64,000 nt of DNA. Origin: Tubulanus polymorphus (lineage: Eukaryota; Nemertea; Palaeonemertea; Tubulaniformes; Tubulanidae). Positions 41,640-54,079 of this stretch are shown here, in pieces. Both the position numbers and the translations under genes were made by a program. Under the pieces are notes generated by a model, which did not search any database, was not told where the DNA came from, and was given only the letters and a program-made list of their open reading frames with translations. The stretch is taken from contig NC_134027.1 in assembly GCF_964204645.1 (NCBI RefSeq), positions 25,594,485 through 25,658,484 on the forward strand. Reading direction: 5' to 3'. The number at the start of each line of letters is the position of its first letter. The stretch's first letter is position 1.

Positions 41640-42000
41640 ATAGTACCACGAGTTGGTGTCAAATACTGAGTAAGAGTTTGTGAAATACAATAGACTCTGT
41701 CTCTTACTGTGGTAAGGTTGAGACCGGTAAAATTCTATCACGAGTTGGTGTCAAATACTGAGTAAGAGTTTGTGAAATACAATAGACTCTGTCTCTTACT
41801 GTGGTAAAGTTGAGACCGGTAAAATTCTATCGCGAGTTGGTGTCAAATACTGAGTAAGCGATTGAGGAATGCAATAGACTCTGTCTCTTACTGCGTTAAA
41901 GTTGAGACCGGTAAAATTCTACCCCGAGTTGGTGTCAAATATTGAGTAAGCGATTGAGGAATACAGTAGACTCTGTCTCTTACTGCGGTAAGATCGGGGT
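41640..42000. repeat. 92-bp tandem repeat, about 4 copies
   Basis: The unit includes GTTGGTGTCAAATACTGAG and AGACTCTGTCTCTTACTG. Starts at 41652, 41744, 41836 and 41930. Diverged single units flank it on both sides. Confidence 0.95.
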
Positions 42001-42639
42001 CAAATACTGTATTTGAGTTTAAAAAGAAGTAGACTGTTTCAAGGCTGGCAATTTCATTATTGATCAAATACTTGATACGAATTTGTAGACTATGTCTCGA
42101 TACTAGATGAAGTGAAGTGGAAATAGGAAACATTCTATCGATTTGGTATCAAATACCGAGTAAGGGTTAAAAAGATTCTTTCTTGACGACTCCGTATTTC
42201 TATTAAGGGCTTTCAAAGAGTTCGGTAATGTAACAAGGTTAATGGAAGTGTGATCCATGCACAGACGCTGTAATATACAGCGGGTCTAGAAGGATGTAGG
42301 ATAAAATGTGTCCGAATGAATCAATATCTTCTGCTCGCTCGTAGAGATCACTAGGGAGAGATATATACATCATCTTACATCGGCCGACGGGTGATCAATC
42401 ATTGGTCTGATGATGTCACATGACGTCATAACGTCGATTCCTCCTCAGGAATGATAATGAAAATGTCTTTAATCGGGTTCACTATCGTGGAGGCCGCGGG
42501 TCACATTTTTTGGTGTTTAATTTTTGGTCTGTAAATATGTTGCCAAAGGTTATTTTGAACTATTTTGTGCTGACTGATTAAGTTCCGAAAGTGTTATGGA
42601 TAATTTGAATATTTATAAAAATCCCGACCCACTGCGTTG

Positions 42640-42815
42640 AATGGCTGGCATATATCACTTTAGTGCATCTACACTGTGGTGCAGTGTATCGTTAGTTACT
42701 GATATTTCACTATGTTTGACAGGTGCTGCCATCTTTCAATAGAGATAAAAACTAATTATTAATTACATCGATACCCCGCAGTGCGGTGTACTAGCAAAAT
42801 CCATCACCGATTTAT
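42640..42815. repeat. Dispersed repeat G
   Basis: Shares TTTAGTGCATCT, GTGCTGCCATCTTTCAATAG and CAGTGCGGTGTACTAGCAA with 61310-61490. Both copies have CACCGCAGTGCGGTG-like palindromic ends and could be a small DNA-transposon derivative. Confidence 0.75.
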
Positions 42816-42819
42816 ACAC

Positions 42820-43565
42820 TTAAGACCATCTTAGATGGGTTAAGACCATCTTAGTTCAATTGCCAACTTAAGACCAGTCTAAGCTGATTTTGGTTCTAGA
42901 ACCAATGTCTAACAACTTAATAAAAACATTCTTTGCTCATTTTGGTTCAATCTAATAATTTCAGACCAGTCTAAGCTCATTTTGATTCAACCTAACAACT
43001 TAAGACCAGTCTAAGCTGATTTTGGTTCTAGAACCAATATCTAACACTTTAAAAACAGTCTATGCTCATTTTGGTTCAATCTAATAACTTCAGAGCAGTC
43101 TAAGCTCATTTTAATTCAACCTAACAACTTAAGACCAGTCTAAGCTGATTTTGGTTCTAGAACCAATATCTAACAACTTAAAAAACATTCTTTGCTCATT
43201 TTGGTTCAATCTAATAACTTCAGAGCAGTCTAAGCTCATTTTGGTTCAACCTAACAACTTAAGAACAGTCTATGCTCATTTTAGTTCAATCTAATAACTT
43301 CAGAGCAGTCTAAGCTCATTTTGGTTCAACCTAACAACTTAAGAACAGTCTATGCTCATTTTAGTTCAATCTAATAACTTCAGGGCAGTCTAAGCTCATT
43401 TTGGTTCAACCTAACAACTTAAGAACAGTCTATGCTTATTTTAGTTCAATCTAATAACTTCAGGGCAGTCTAAGCTCATTTTGGTTTGACCTAACAACTT
43501 GAGAACAGTCTACGCTCATTTTAGTTCTGTAACCTATATTTAACAACATCAGACCAGTTGTAAGA
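42820..43565. repeat. Satellite-like array derived from foldback B, array 1
   Basis: About 13 units of roughly 57-60 bp with AACAACTTAAGACCAGTCTA and GCTCATTTTGGTTCAA. These words are the interior of the dispersed foldback-B elements. Higher-order alternation of two unit types is visible from 43060. Confidence 0.93.
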
Positions 43566-44274
43566 TTTCAGGAAGCCACGACTGTATTTCAGGATTCATT
43601 ATCGAAGCTAAAATGGTGAATTTGATATTTTTTCGCGTTTACATTTTTCATATGGTATATTTAGCTGTTTAGCGCTATATTTTGCTTCGAGCAAAACTCG
43701 AGCGTGCAGTTCGCATTTCATAACAACTTCAGCAACGACATCGCGCAACTGACTTATATATACCACTAGATCATGGCCTTTTTAACGACAGATCGATTTG
43801 TTTGTGAGGACGATACCAAATTTTCGACGGAATTTGCAACTGCGTCTCGTATATGTTTTTAATTTATGACGGAGTGTCCTGATCATAGATTTCATGCTCC
43901 AGTCTTAGGACAAACACAACGTGTCAATTTTGAAACATGTTTATTGTTTATTTGATTACAATTTAAAAGATTTATCATCATGGATTTCGTTATTATTCGA
44001 GGCTGTTGATATATGCGAGCACTTCTGCAGACTATATTAAAAACCTCATTTTAATTTCAAATTACTATAAAGAGTGAAGATTTATTGGTAACAGTTTCAA
44101 AGCTTGAAGAAGTCATGTAATTTTAATTTAAGCGTCTGAAGCTATGATAAGGCGATGGAATTTTTTTAGAAATGTGGTCTCGATGATTTTTTCGTGCTGT
44201 TCTAGTAGCGTAGGCCTAGTATTTGTTTTTTATAAACTTTCAATTCTGCGTCAGTGAGTATAAGTTCGTCTCTC

Positions 44275-44725
44275 AATCTTAAGCTAAGCATACATCGACA
44301 AAGCGACTGGAGACAACTAGTTGCTAGTGAGCGAGTACCCTGCTCAGATCGAAAATTTAGTAAAAACCAGCAACTGCGTGGCTCATGCCGGTCGCTAGGT
44401 CCATAGCGCACACATCGACAGCAACTGAGATGTGTTTTAGCAAATATTCTTGAGGGCATGGCAAGTCACGTGACAAATTGCTTTGTTTTAGTCAGTTACA
44501 ACCATGTGTTGTTGATTATGGAGCGCTCACATCGACGGATATGACAGCAACTGAGTACAACTAGTTGCTCAAAAGTAGAACACGAGCAACTGGGTAGAAC
44601 TGGATGGACGCTAACCAATCGTAAGCTAGCTCACATCGACAAATTCGAGCAACTGATTGTATCCAGCCAGTCGCTCTCATGCGCCGAAGACTGCCCGGCA
44701 ACTAGTTTTCTCCAATCGCAGTGTC
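44275..44725. repeat. Degenerate repeats with CAACTAGTTGCT
   Basis: Variants of CACATCGAC followed by GCAACTGAG or CAACTAGTTGCT recur at least six times in both orientations. The family is unknown. Confidence 0.6.
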
Positions 44726-45307
44726 GATGTGCGCTAGGCTTTAGTAGCTACGAAAATTCGGATATTCAACCCTAGAAACTATGGAAAAGGCGTAGAAAAT
44801 CCAAGACCGCGAATAGAACAAACGGTTTTACTGCGTTGTCGTTTCTTGTGGATGGAATCCTGTACGGTTGGAGTTAGTTCTCCAGTTAAAGCCCGAGCTG
44901 GTTACAGTCGAAGAGATACTCCGCGGTAATTGCTCGTATAAAGTTACTCTTTGATATTAAATCGCGAATTCTAACATTCGATATTTGTCAATTATCTCGT
45001 CCCGTCGTCGTAGTCGTCGTCGTCTTCGTTCCGAGTTGAAGTTGCTGTGAATCTATTAATACGAATCGATTTACGGTTATTACAGTAGACACCGAGCTGC
45101 TACTAATGATATGCGACCCGCTTAACCAATTTTATTCGGCGGCAGTCATCAATCTATAGTGTAATCCTCGCCATCAGTTCGCACTGACAAAATTCATCCC
45201 GTCGACGAAAATTTGGATTTAAAGTTTTTCGCAGTTTTTTTCAACGATATGTAGTGATTACAAGAAAATACTATGACGGATTTAGCGGGCTTTAAGTTTT
45301 CGATCTT

Positions 45308-45835
45308 ACGGGGTTAGTTGCACAGTCACGGCTTAGATTTAAGACCAGTCTTAGTTCATTTTCTCTAAGTTCATTTTGGTTCTATAACCGATCTAACAAC
45401 TTCAGACCAGTCTAAGCTCATTTTGGTTCTATAGCCGATCTAACAACTTCAGACAAGTCTAAGTTCATTTTGGTTCTATAACCAATCTAACAACTTAAGA
45501 CCAGTTTAAGCACATTTTGGTTCTGTAACCGATCTAACAACTTCAGACCAGTCTAAGCTCATTTTGGTTCTATAGCCGATCTAACAACTTCAGACAAGTC
45601 TAAGTTCATTTTGGTTCTATAACCAATCTAACAACTTAAGACCAGTTTAAGCACATTTTGGTTCTGTAACCGATCTAACAACTTGAGACCAGTCTAAGCA
45701 CATTTTGGTTCTGTAACCGATCTAACAACTTTAGATCAGCCTAAGCTCATTTTGGATTTTATAACCGATCTAACAACTTCAGATCAGCCTAAGCTCATTT
45801 TTGTTCTATAACCGATCTAACAAGTTAGGGATTCT
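45308..45835. repeat. Satellite-like array derived from foldback B, array 2
   Basis: About nine units of roughly 57 bp with CATTTTGGTTCTATAACCGA and TCTAACAACTTCAGACCAGT. The array starts with GTTGCACAGTCACGGCTTAG, the end of a complete foldback-B element. Confidence 0.94.
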
Positions 45836-46024
45836 CGGGTTAAATGTAACTTCATTCTCAAGAGTATTGCCTGATATATTTATATTTATACACAGGGGTT
45901 TGAAGAGGAGCTAGATTAAGATGGTTGTTGTATCTGGTTTCCAGCTTTTATCACGGAGTTGCATTCTTCTGTAGTAGTACAGATAAAATACCAGGGTTAT
46001 CAGGCGATTTGAGCATTTTTACTT

Positions 46025-46258
46025 CTGTTATACGTGGGCCAATCAGGGACAGTGTTACATCTTCTTGTTGTATGTGGGCCAATCAGGGAAAGTGTTACAT
46101 CTTCTTGTTGTATGGGGGCCAATCAGGGACAGTGTTACAACTTGTCATATTTGGGCCAATTAAGGAGAGTGTAACATCACCTTGTCATATGTGGGCCAAT
46201 CAGGGAAAGTGTAAGATCTTGTCGTGCGAATGGGGGCCAATCAGGGATAGCTTAACAT
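46025..46258. repeat. Minisatellite, about 40-45 bp units, six copies
   Basis: Unit GTGGGCCAATCAGGGA plus AGTGTTACATCTTCTTG. The CCAAT box inside each unit is incidental. Confidence 0.93.
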
Positions 46259-46959
46259 AGAAGGTAACCCGTAGCATGACATGTCAAAATCCTGTATAAG
46301 TTTTACCGCGGTTAGTCGGTTAGTCGTAGGTTTCTCTTTCTACAATCGAATTATGAAGAGATGGAAACCGACAGTGTTACATGTTGTCAGCTCAGATCTG
46401 CAGCTGTCTTGTAATTGTCGTTTAGTTTAGTGTCATGTTATCTAATCGCGATGCTGCTGCTGCTGCTGCGTCTAAACGTGCTGACAGATACCTGTATCGA
46501 TTCGGTCTCGCGTTTTTTATCAACAGAAAATCGGTAAATCTTGTTTTTGCTCGCGCGGTAAATTCGGTGAAAGAACGGGTCTCTCCTCTTTTAATTCAGA
46601 CGCTATTTAGAATAATGAGACTCACGCGGAGAAAGATTGAAAGAGAAGTCTAACTTCTGTTTGAAAATAAGAATTGATGGCTGTTAACTGTTATAGTCTG
46701 TTCACAGCAACGTTGTCTGATCTATTGTGTAATAATTGTTTCAGTATTGTTCACTGTGATTTTGGCGCGGCTGTGGATTGTTACCCCTTCATTCACCCAT
46801 TAGATTCAACGTTAGAGATTGAATCTTTTGATTCAAGAATTTCAACCGTTCTCAAACATCGATTAATAATGACTTCATGTTTCCAGATTGCACCAGATGG
46901 CACTGCAAATAATCTTTTTTTTTAAATATCTTACTTATGAAATAATAATAGTCCATTCA

Positions 46960-47315
46960 AAGCTCATTTTGGCTCTTTAAACAATTCAATTGAAGATCAG
47001 TCTTGTGTTAGTTCAATAGCCAATCTAACAATTTAAGACCAGTTTAAGATCATCTTAGTTCGATAGCCAATCTAACAACTTAAAACCAGTCTTAAGACCA
47101 TCTTAGTTTTATAGCCAATCTAACAATTTAAGACCAGTCTTTAGACCATCTTAGTTTTATAGCCAATCTAACAACTTAAGACCAGTTTAAGACCATCTTA
47201 GTTCTATTATAGAATATATAATAGCCAATGTAACAACTTAAGACCAGTCTAAGACCATCTTAGTTCTATAGCCAATCTAACAACTTAATACCAGTTTAAG
47301 ACCATCAACCAAGAA
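46960..47315. repeat. Satellite-like array derived from foldback B, array 3
   Basis: About six units with TAGCCAATCTAACAACTTAA and GACCAGTCTAAGACCATCTT. It ends near CAACTGCGTAACTGGACCC, again a foldback-B terminus. Confidence 0.92.
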
Positions 47316-47771
47316 CCTTCTGACTGATGAAGTTGTACAACTGCGTAACTGGACCCTGGATTCGAATTCATCTCGACATCTCTCTCTCTCTGTGCATAAA
47401 AACGAAATAAAACTTTAACGTCATGCGTGACATTTCAACGTGGAAACATCACGACAAACATTGCGAATATCGGCCGGCGAAATCATTGCTTGAAATTTGT
47501 GTTTGAATTATTAACAGCGATCTCAGTGTATTTGAGATGTACACGCGCGCGTCGACTACGGCTTGTCGTTTTCATTTCAGCTGCAAATCATCATCTTCTA
47601 AACCGTATATTCAAACGCACTTAATGCGGGTTCCGCAAGTTCAGCTGCGGCAGCTGAGGTGTTCGTAAAGATCCTCGTTCGATTTCTTCTACACGTATCG
47701 ATTTAAATTGAACCAAATTTTCGAAGTTTCAATCAAATATTCATAAAAAACTGTTCCCATGCGAATAGAAT

Positions 47772-47947
47772 ACAGTCAACCCCCGATATACTGCCCTCCC
47801 ATACACCGGCACCGCCGCCTACCGCCAGGTTTTCTCAATGTAAATTTTGATACAAATTAGTAAAACACCCCTGATATACCGCCATACTCTCTATACCGCC
47901 AAAAACGCTCTGCACCGATGTGGGCGGTAAATCAGGGGGTTGACTGT
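47772..47947. mobile_element. MITE with pogo/Tigger-like termini
   Basis: A 176-bp element flanked by TA on both sides, starting CAGTCAACCCCCGATATAC and ending with the complement of CAGTCAACCCCCTGATTTAC. It is internally rich in ACCGCC. TA target duplication and CAGT ends fit the Tc1/mariner (pogo) group. No transposase is present, so it is non-autonomous. Confidence 0.8.
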
Positions 47948-48610
47948 AATTAATATTATAACTTATGTTATTTGCATTCAGGGCCCAATTGCACTATTGT
48001 CACTAATAATCTATAAGTGGCTTGTTCTGAATGCTAATATTGAATTGTTAGATTGGTTATAGAATTAAAAATGAGCTTAGGCTCGTCTAGAATGTAAGGC
48101 TTGGCCGTGCTACTGGGCAGGCCTGCCGGGTTTGTTTACGAAATATTTCATTTTCCACTTCATAAAAGCTCGGTTTCTAACATAAGAACTTTTTCTCCTT
48201 GATTGTTTGGAAAATATCATATTTATACATAGCCCTGAATTTTGTGCCGTTGACAGGTGTAGAGCGAGGTGTTCTCTCTCAGTCGCGTTCCTGGAGAACT
48301 CCGCCGAAATATCATTTCTTAAAGCGGCGTCTATCGATAAACGTCTAACTCCAATCGGAGAACGTTGTTACGTCGTCGACGAGACGCCGGTCGCGATGAT
48401 ACCGATTTTATTGCAATTTTCGCGGAAGATACGTTTGCCTTCAGCGAACTGCGACGGAAAATTGCTTATTATAAGTCGGGTATTTTCGGCGATAACGAGT
48501 TGATGGTATTTGAGAACCGACTGACACAAACGCGCGCGGGCGACGGTTTTTCTGATTCTATTCTTGTTCGATTTTTCGAAAGGGATATATATGTATAGAT
48601 GTATGCTAAA

Positions 48611-48699
48611 AAGAATTTGAAAGAAATGATATTTATATATATAAATATATACTTTTCAAAAAAAAATATGTATATATATCGAAAGAAATGATATATATG

Positions 48700-48737
<38 letters not shown>

Positions 48738-48812
48738 CATATATATCATTTCTTTCGATATATATACATATTTTTTTTGAAAAGTATATAAATATCATTT
48801 CTTTCAAATTCT
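48611..48812. repeat. Long palindrome with AT core
   Basis: The arms begin AGAATTTGAAAGAAATGAT and mirror ATCATTTCTTTCAAATTCT. They continue through GATATATATACATA and the A/T runs. The total is about 200 bp with a small AT centre. Confidence 0.92.
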
Positions 48813-48829
48813 TTTCATCATTTCTTCTT

Positions 48830-48830
<1 letters not shown>

Positions 48831-48907
<77 letters not shown>
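48831..48907. repeat. (AT)n microsatellite
   Basis: A pure AT run of about 75 bp directly after the palindrome. Confidence 0.97.
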
Positions 48908-48918
<11 letters not shown>

Positions 48919-49134
48919 TTAGTAACGTTCTAAATGTATGTTAAAAATAGAAATGATACTCAGTTTTGATTCAATGCGGGATTAACAACGTGATAAGGTA
49001 CTCGGTTAAAAAATCTTGACAGAATTTGTAGCTGTAGCTCATCATATTTCATTCAGGTCAAACCCCCTGTCATCATCAATATTAGATAAATCATTTTTTC
49101 TAATACTTACGTAAAGATAAAAATATCGTACGAT

Positions 49135-49960
49135 CCTAGAACCTCGAGATTATCATAAGATTGAGCACATTTATATTATCACGAAACCAAGAACCTCTAG
49201 ATTATCACGAGATCGAGAACCTCTAGATTATCATGAGATCTAGAACCTAAAGATTATCATGAGATCTAGAACCTCTAGATTATCATGAGATCTAGAGCCT
49301 CTAGATTATCACGAGATCAAGAACCTAAAGATTATCATGAGATCTAGGACCTTTAGATTATCACGAGATCAAGAACCTCTAGATTATCATGAGATCTAGG
49401 ACCTTTAGATTATCATGAGATCTAGAACCTAAAGATTATCACGAGATCAAGAACCTAAAGATTATCACGAGATCTAGGACCTTTAGATTATCACGAGATC
49501 AAGAACCTCTAGATTATCATGAGATCTAGAACCTAAAGATTATCACGAGATCAAGAACCTAAAGATTATCACGAGATCTAGGACCTTTAGATTATCACGA
49601 GATCAAGAACCTCTAGATTATCACGAGATCTAGAACCTAAAGATTATCACGAGATCAAGAACCTAAAGATTATCACGAGATCAAGAACCTAAAGATTATC
49701 ACGAGATCTAGGACCTTTAGATTATCACGAGATCAAGAACCTCTAGATTATCACGATATCAAGAACCTTTAGATTATCACGAGATCAAGAACCTCTAGAT
49801 TATCACGAGATCAAGGACCTCTAGATTATCACGAGATCAAGAACCTCTAGATTATCACGAAACCAAGAACCTCTAGATTATCACGAGAATGAGCACATAG
49901 AGATTATCATGAGATCTAGATCTCGAGATAACCACGAGATCTGAACCTCTAGATTGAGAA
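49135..49960. repeat. 26-bp minisatellite, about 30 copies
   Basis: The unit is GATTATCACGAGATCAAGAA followed by CCTCTA. Variants CGAGATCA / TGAGATCT and CTCTA / CTAAA alternate in a patterned way, which suggests higher-order units. Confidence 0.96.
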
Positions 49961-49999
49961 CCTTCAGACTGTGAGTATTCTTAAGATTATCGCGAAGAA

Positions 50000-52900
50000 A
50001 CTTGATGTTATCACAAAATTGAGAACGTGGAAATGAACTGACGATCGTGAATCTCGAGATTATCGCGACGGACGTTGACAGAATCTCGAGATTTCTACTT
50101 ATAGAACAGAACGAACCGGTCGCCACGACGACGACGGTTATATCGCGGCATGGCCGCCGCCGACGACGACTTCTCTTCGTTAAAGATTCGAAAATATACA
50201 CGAGTTGCCATGGCGACACGTTTGTCGTGATGAGCTGTTAGATTTCTGGTGTTGTGAACCGGAGTGAGTGTGTGGTGGCGTTTCTCAAATGATCCTAGCT
50301 AGTGCTGCTACTGCTGCTGCTGCTTCAATGTTTCATATATGAATCAAATATCTGCATTCCGGACTTGATTTACCATTGCAGCGGCTAGCGGTGGACGAGC
50401 ATCGTGAATATTCATTAACAACCCGGATTAACGAAATTATATTTATTTGTATCGACTATTTTCGTCGCGCGGTTCATGTTCTCGTATGGTGGCTGTTACT
50501 CGTCGGGGAATATTAATGATATCAAACACTGAAGGTATGTGTAGCTCGTCAACGAGGAAGTCAATTTTACTTCGGACTTTTTGTTTATCGTTGTTGCTGC
50601 GTTGATTCAATAAAAGGTGGAATATCGAAATCAGTTAATCAAGATAAGATAAGAATTATGTCGTTTCATGAAGGCCAGCGTTTCTGACACCGACTTTCAA
50701 ACTTTCGGTTTATCATTTTCGCCGATTTAATTCGACGGAAAAGATACAGATTATTGAGATGACATGATAGGAATGAGATATCGTAAGTGATAGGAATATG
50801 ATTTAGGTATAATATGTATGTAGCCAGTTTTTCTGATTTTAAAAGGCGTCGATATAACTTTAAACTTTTGTTTTATCATTTTCATTCGATAAAGAAGATA
50901 AGGATAATATAGAAAAGATAATTTAAGATAATGGTTTATTTTTGGTAATAGGTATATAGCTGATGAGGGCCAGTTTTTTAGACACTGTTTTTAGCTGTTA
51001 CGTGACAAACTTTTGGTTCATGATTTCATGCTTTATTTCAACAAGGGGCTTATACTAGCAAGATAAGGATAATTGAGATAAGATAATTAAGGTGATAAAG
51101 ATAACATTATAGTGGGATAACTTTTGATGATATGGGCAAGTCTTATGAACCAGTTGGGGTTTTACTTTACGGGAGAGCGGGGCTAGTTAAAAGAAATGCT
51201 ACAACTTGAATTTCCTGAGAATTGATATTCCACACACGCAAAATTGCCTGTTTTTGTGAAAAAAATGACTTAACATAAGAATGTGGAATTTTTTGAAAAT
51301 GGCTCATAGCAATCGAGTCGAAACAGTTCTCCTTTTTATGGGAATTTTAGCTACCTGGGTCCAGTTCCACAGTTGTGAGTTAGAGTAAAATCTGAGTTAA
51401 AATCAATTCATTTTCAATGAGTTAACTCTGAGTCAAATGTTAACTCACAACTGTGGAACTGGGTCCTGATTAATATTTTTTTTCTCGTCGGAGTTGTGGA
51501 CTTGACATATTCGATCGGTATTATACGCATGGCTGGAATCGCGATTAGTTATATAATGAGGATTTGAAACTTTTGAGTAAAAAATGAAGCGTTGTTGTTT
51601 TGAATATAGTCGATGACTCGTAAAACCGTTAGTCTGAAGAGACGGCTATTATTTCTATCCTATGGGTATTGTGTGACAGTATGGTCTCGGCGATCGGTGG
51701 AAATCATTTTATAGCGCAGAGCGAAAAAAAAAACAGATCGCAGACAGACGGTCGATAGGGCTTTCACGCGACAATGAGTTTATCGAAATTTTTCGAAATA
51801 AAAGCCCGTTCGATATTTTATTGACGGGAGATAGTCGGGAAAAATTTTGAAATATCGTGATTAACCCTTTCCTGCCGTAGAGAAATCCGTTATTTCTGTC
51901 TGATACAGCAGTAACGACGGTATCGTATTTTCCAAAAAACTCCTGGGCCCGGTTTTATCGACTGGTGTTACCTTTAACGCGGGGGTTAACTCAATTGATA
52001 ATGAATTGAGTTAGCCCTCGGGTTAAAGCTAATACCAGTCTGTAAAACCGGGCACTGGAACTTTTCACGCAGTTACGTGCTGCCCTCTACTTGCTAACCT
52101 GTAAGTGGTATTCCGGTCAAAGATTGCAATTTCATCAAAGTATTCAACTGATGATTTAATGATAAAAATTAGCTAACCATAACGCTATTCGTTGATAACA
52201 CTAGCGCCAAATTATGGTGGAAAGGTTACCTAAACTGCAGTTAGTCCAAAAGCGGCTTCCAAGATATCCAAATATGGTCCCCAGTCGCGTAGAAAAACTC
52301 GGTCAGTCAGCAAAGGGTTAAGAAGTTGCTTTTTCGAGTTTTTGCTTGGAACTGTTTTGCAATTTGTAATGTAGGTTCATTGTGTTCAGTTTATTTATAG
52401 TTAATGTCAAAGGTTGGATCAGTAAGTGTTCATTATTTGATTATATGTCAAAGTTTGTCGTTAATTGTTCGGCTGTCGTTGGAATTCATCGAATCGGTTA
52501 AAGTGAAAACACGAACCACGGTTTATCAAACGCGCACAATGACGATCGTGCAGATGTTGCCGGATTCGGATTGATCTGCGATTCATTTCGTCGAATTCGA
52601 GAAATTACAGATAAATTAGAACATATCTATGTTAATTAAATCCAGCATTAGTGTGTCCTACTGCACGCTGTCGCCACCTGCTGGGTGGGAAAACTCAAGG
52701 AATCGGAAAAATCATGAAAAATCTGGGAATTTGACAAGTTTTACAAAACTCCAGGAAAACTCGGGGAATTCAGATTATTCCCGTAGTTCCCACAGAACAG
52801 GGAAATTGGGAAAAACTTGGGAATTTTGAGATAATAATTCCCGGTTTAGAAATATTTGGGAATTTGAAAAATTGTCCTCAAATCAGGGAAATATTTGGGA

Positions 52901-53510
52901 AATTCATTACATTTCACATATCGCATTTGCCGAGGGCAACTTTTCTCGGCGATTTCTCTTGAAAATTACCTTTATCAACCAGTCACCGCTAAAATGTTGA
53001 TTGTAGCATGACGATATGTGTTCATTTGCATTTGGGAAAATTGAAAAATCACCCATGAAATACGTGGGAAAAACTTGGGAATTTTCAATTCATTTATCTG
53101 TGGGAACAATGTATTCCACGAGTTTCTATATCAATACGCGATTCATAACAAAATGAGTGAATTGTAAAATTTTGAGCCTTGAAATTCTTCGGATTCACTC
53201 GCAATTTAAAAAATCAAGGGATTCTCAGGGGATTTGTAAATTGGTGGAAAGTGGCCGTCACCCCTGTGAACCGGTTGATCCTCGATTGCCACAGTCGATC
53301 AGAGCTGCCAACTGCTCGCGATTTTCAGAATTCGTCCCTATTTCATAACGATAAAAACCGATTTGATAGTCTGCGCGTGATCGCAGGTATAGCGTACTAG
53401 AGTGCGAGGGTAAGAGTTATAGGGTATGAATAAGTAAGAATTTAAGGAATTAATGCAGATAGGTTTACTATATAAACGAATAGACATAAACGATGTATAT
53501 ACGTAGCTAA
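50000..53510. other. Gene-free stretch, foldback A and D copies
   Basis: Holds foldback A (51357-51466), foldback D (51944-52054, GGGCCCGGTTTTATCGACTGG with its complement) and a CTCF-like site at 52668-52684. The region around 50380-50535 is CpG-rich and ends AAG/GTATGT, but I cannot call an exon. Confidence 0.5.
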
Positions 53511-53514
53511 ATAG

Positions 53515-54073
53515 AGTGGTATGTATTGGTATTATATGTGTGTTGAGGTACCCGGGTATTAGACAGAGTGGTATGTATTTGTGTTGGTACGTGGTTCAGG
53601 TACCCGGGTATTAGACAGAGTGGTATGTATTTGTGTTGGTACGTGGTTCAGGTACCCTGGTATTAGACAGAGTGGTATGTATTTGTGTTGGTACGTGGTT
53701 CAGGTACCCTGGTACTAGACAGAGTGGTATGTATTTGTGTTGGTACGTGGTTCAGGTACCCGGGTACTAGACAGAGCGGTATGTATTTGTGTTGGTACGT
53801 GGTTCAGGTACCCTGGTACTAGACAGAGTGGTATGTATTTGTGTTGGTACGTGGTTCAGGTACCCTGGTACTAGACAGAGTGGTATGTATTTGTGTTGGT
53901 ACGTGGTTCAGGTACCCGGGTACTAGACAGAGTGGTATGTATTTGTGTTGGTACGTGGTTCAGGTACCCGGGTACTAGACAGAGCGGTATGTATTTGTGT
54001 TGGTACGTGGTTCAGGTACCCTGGTATTAGACAGAGTGGTATGTATTTGTGTTGGTACGTGGTTCAGGTACCC
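53515..54073. repeat. 52-bp minisatellite, about 10 copies
   Basis: The unit is GTATGTATTTGTGTTGGTAC, then GTGGTTCAGGTACCCGGGTA, then CTAGACAGAGTG. Units are nearly identical, so amplification is recent. Confidence 0.97.
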
Positions 54074-54079
54074 ACATTC

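Noticed and set aside
46435-46653. Short frame starting MLSNRDAAAAAASK
   Set aside because: No recognisable domain, no splice context, and the alanine run comes from a GCT repeat.
48207-48598. Two overlapping short plus-strand frames
   Set aside because: Two frames open over the same bases, with no similarity I recognise and no splice sites at sensible places.
53515-54073. Array of regular repeats that could suggest a CRISPR
   Set aside because: There are no unique spacers; whole 52-bp units repeat head to tail in animal DNA. It is a minisatellite.
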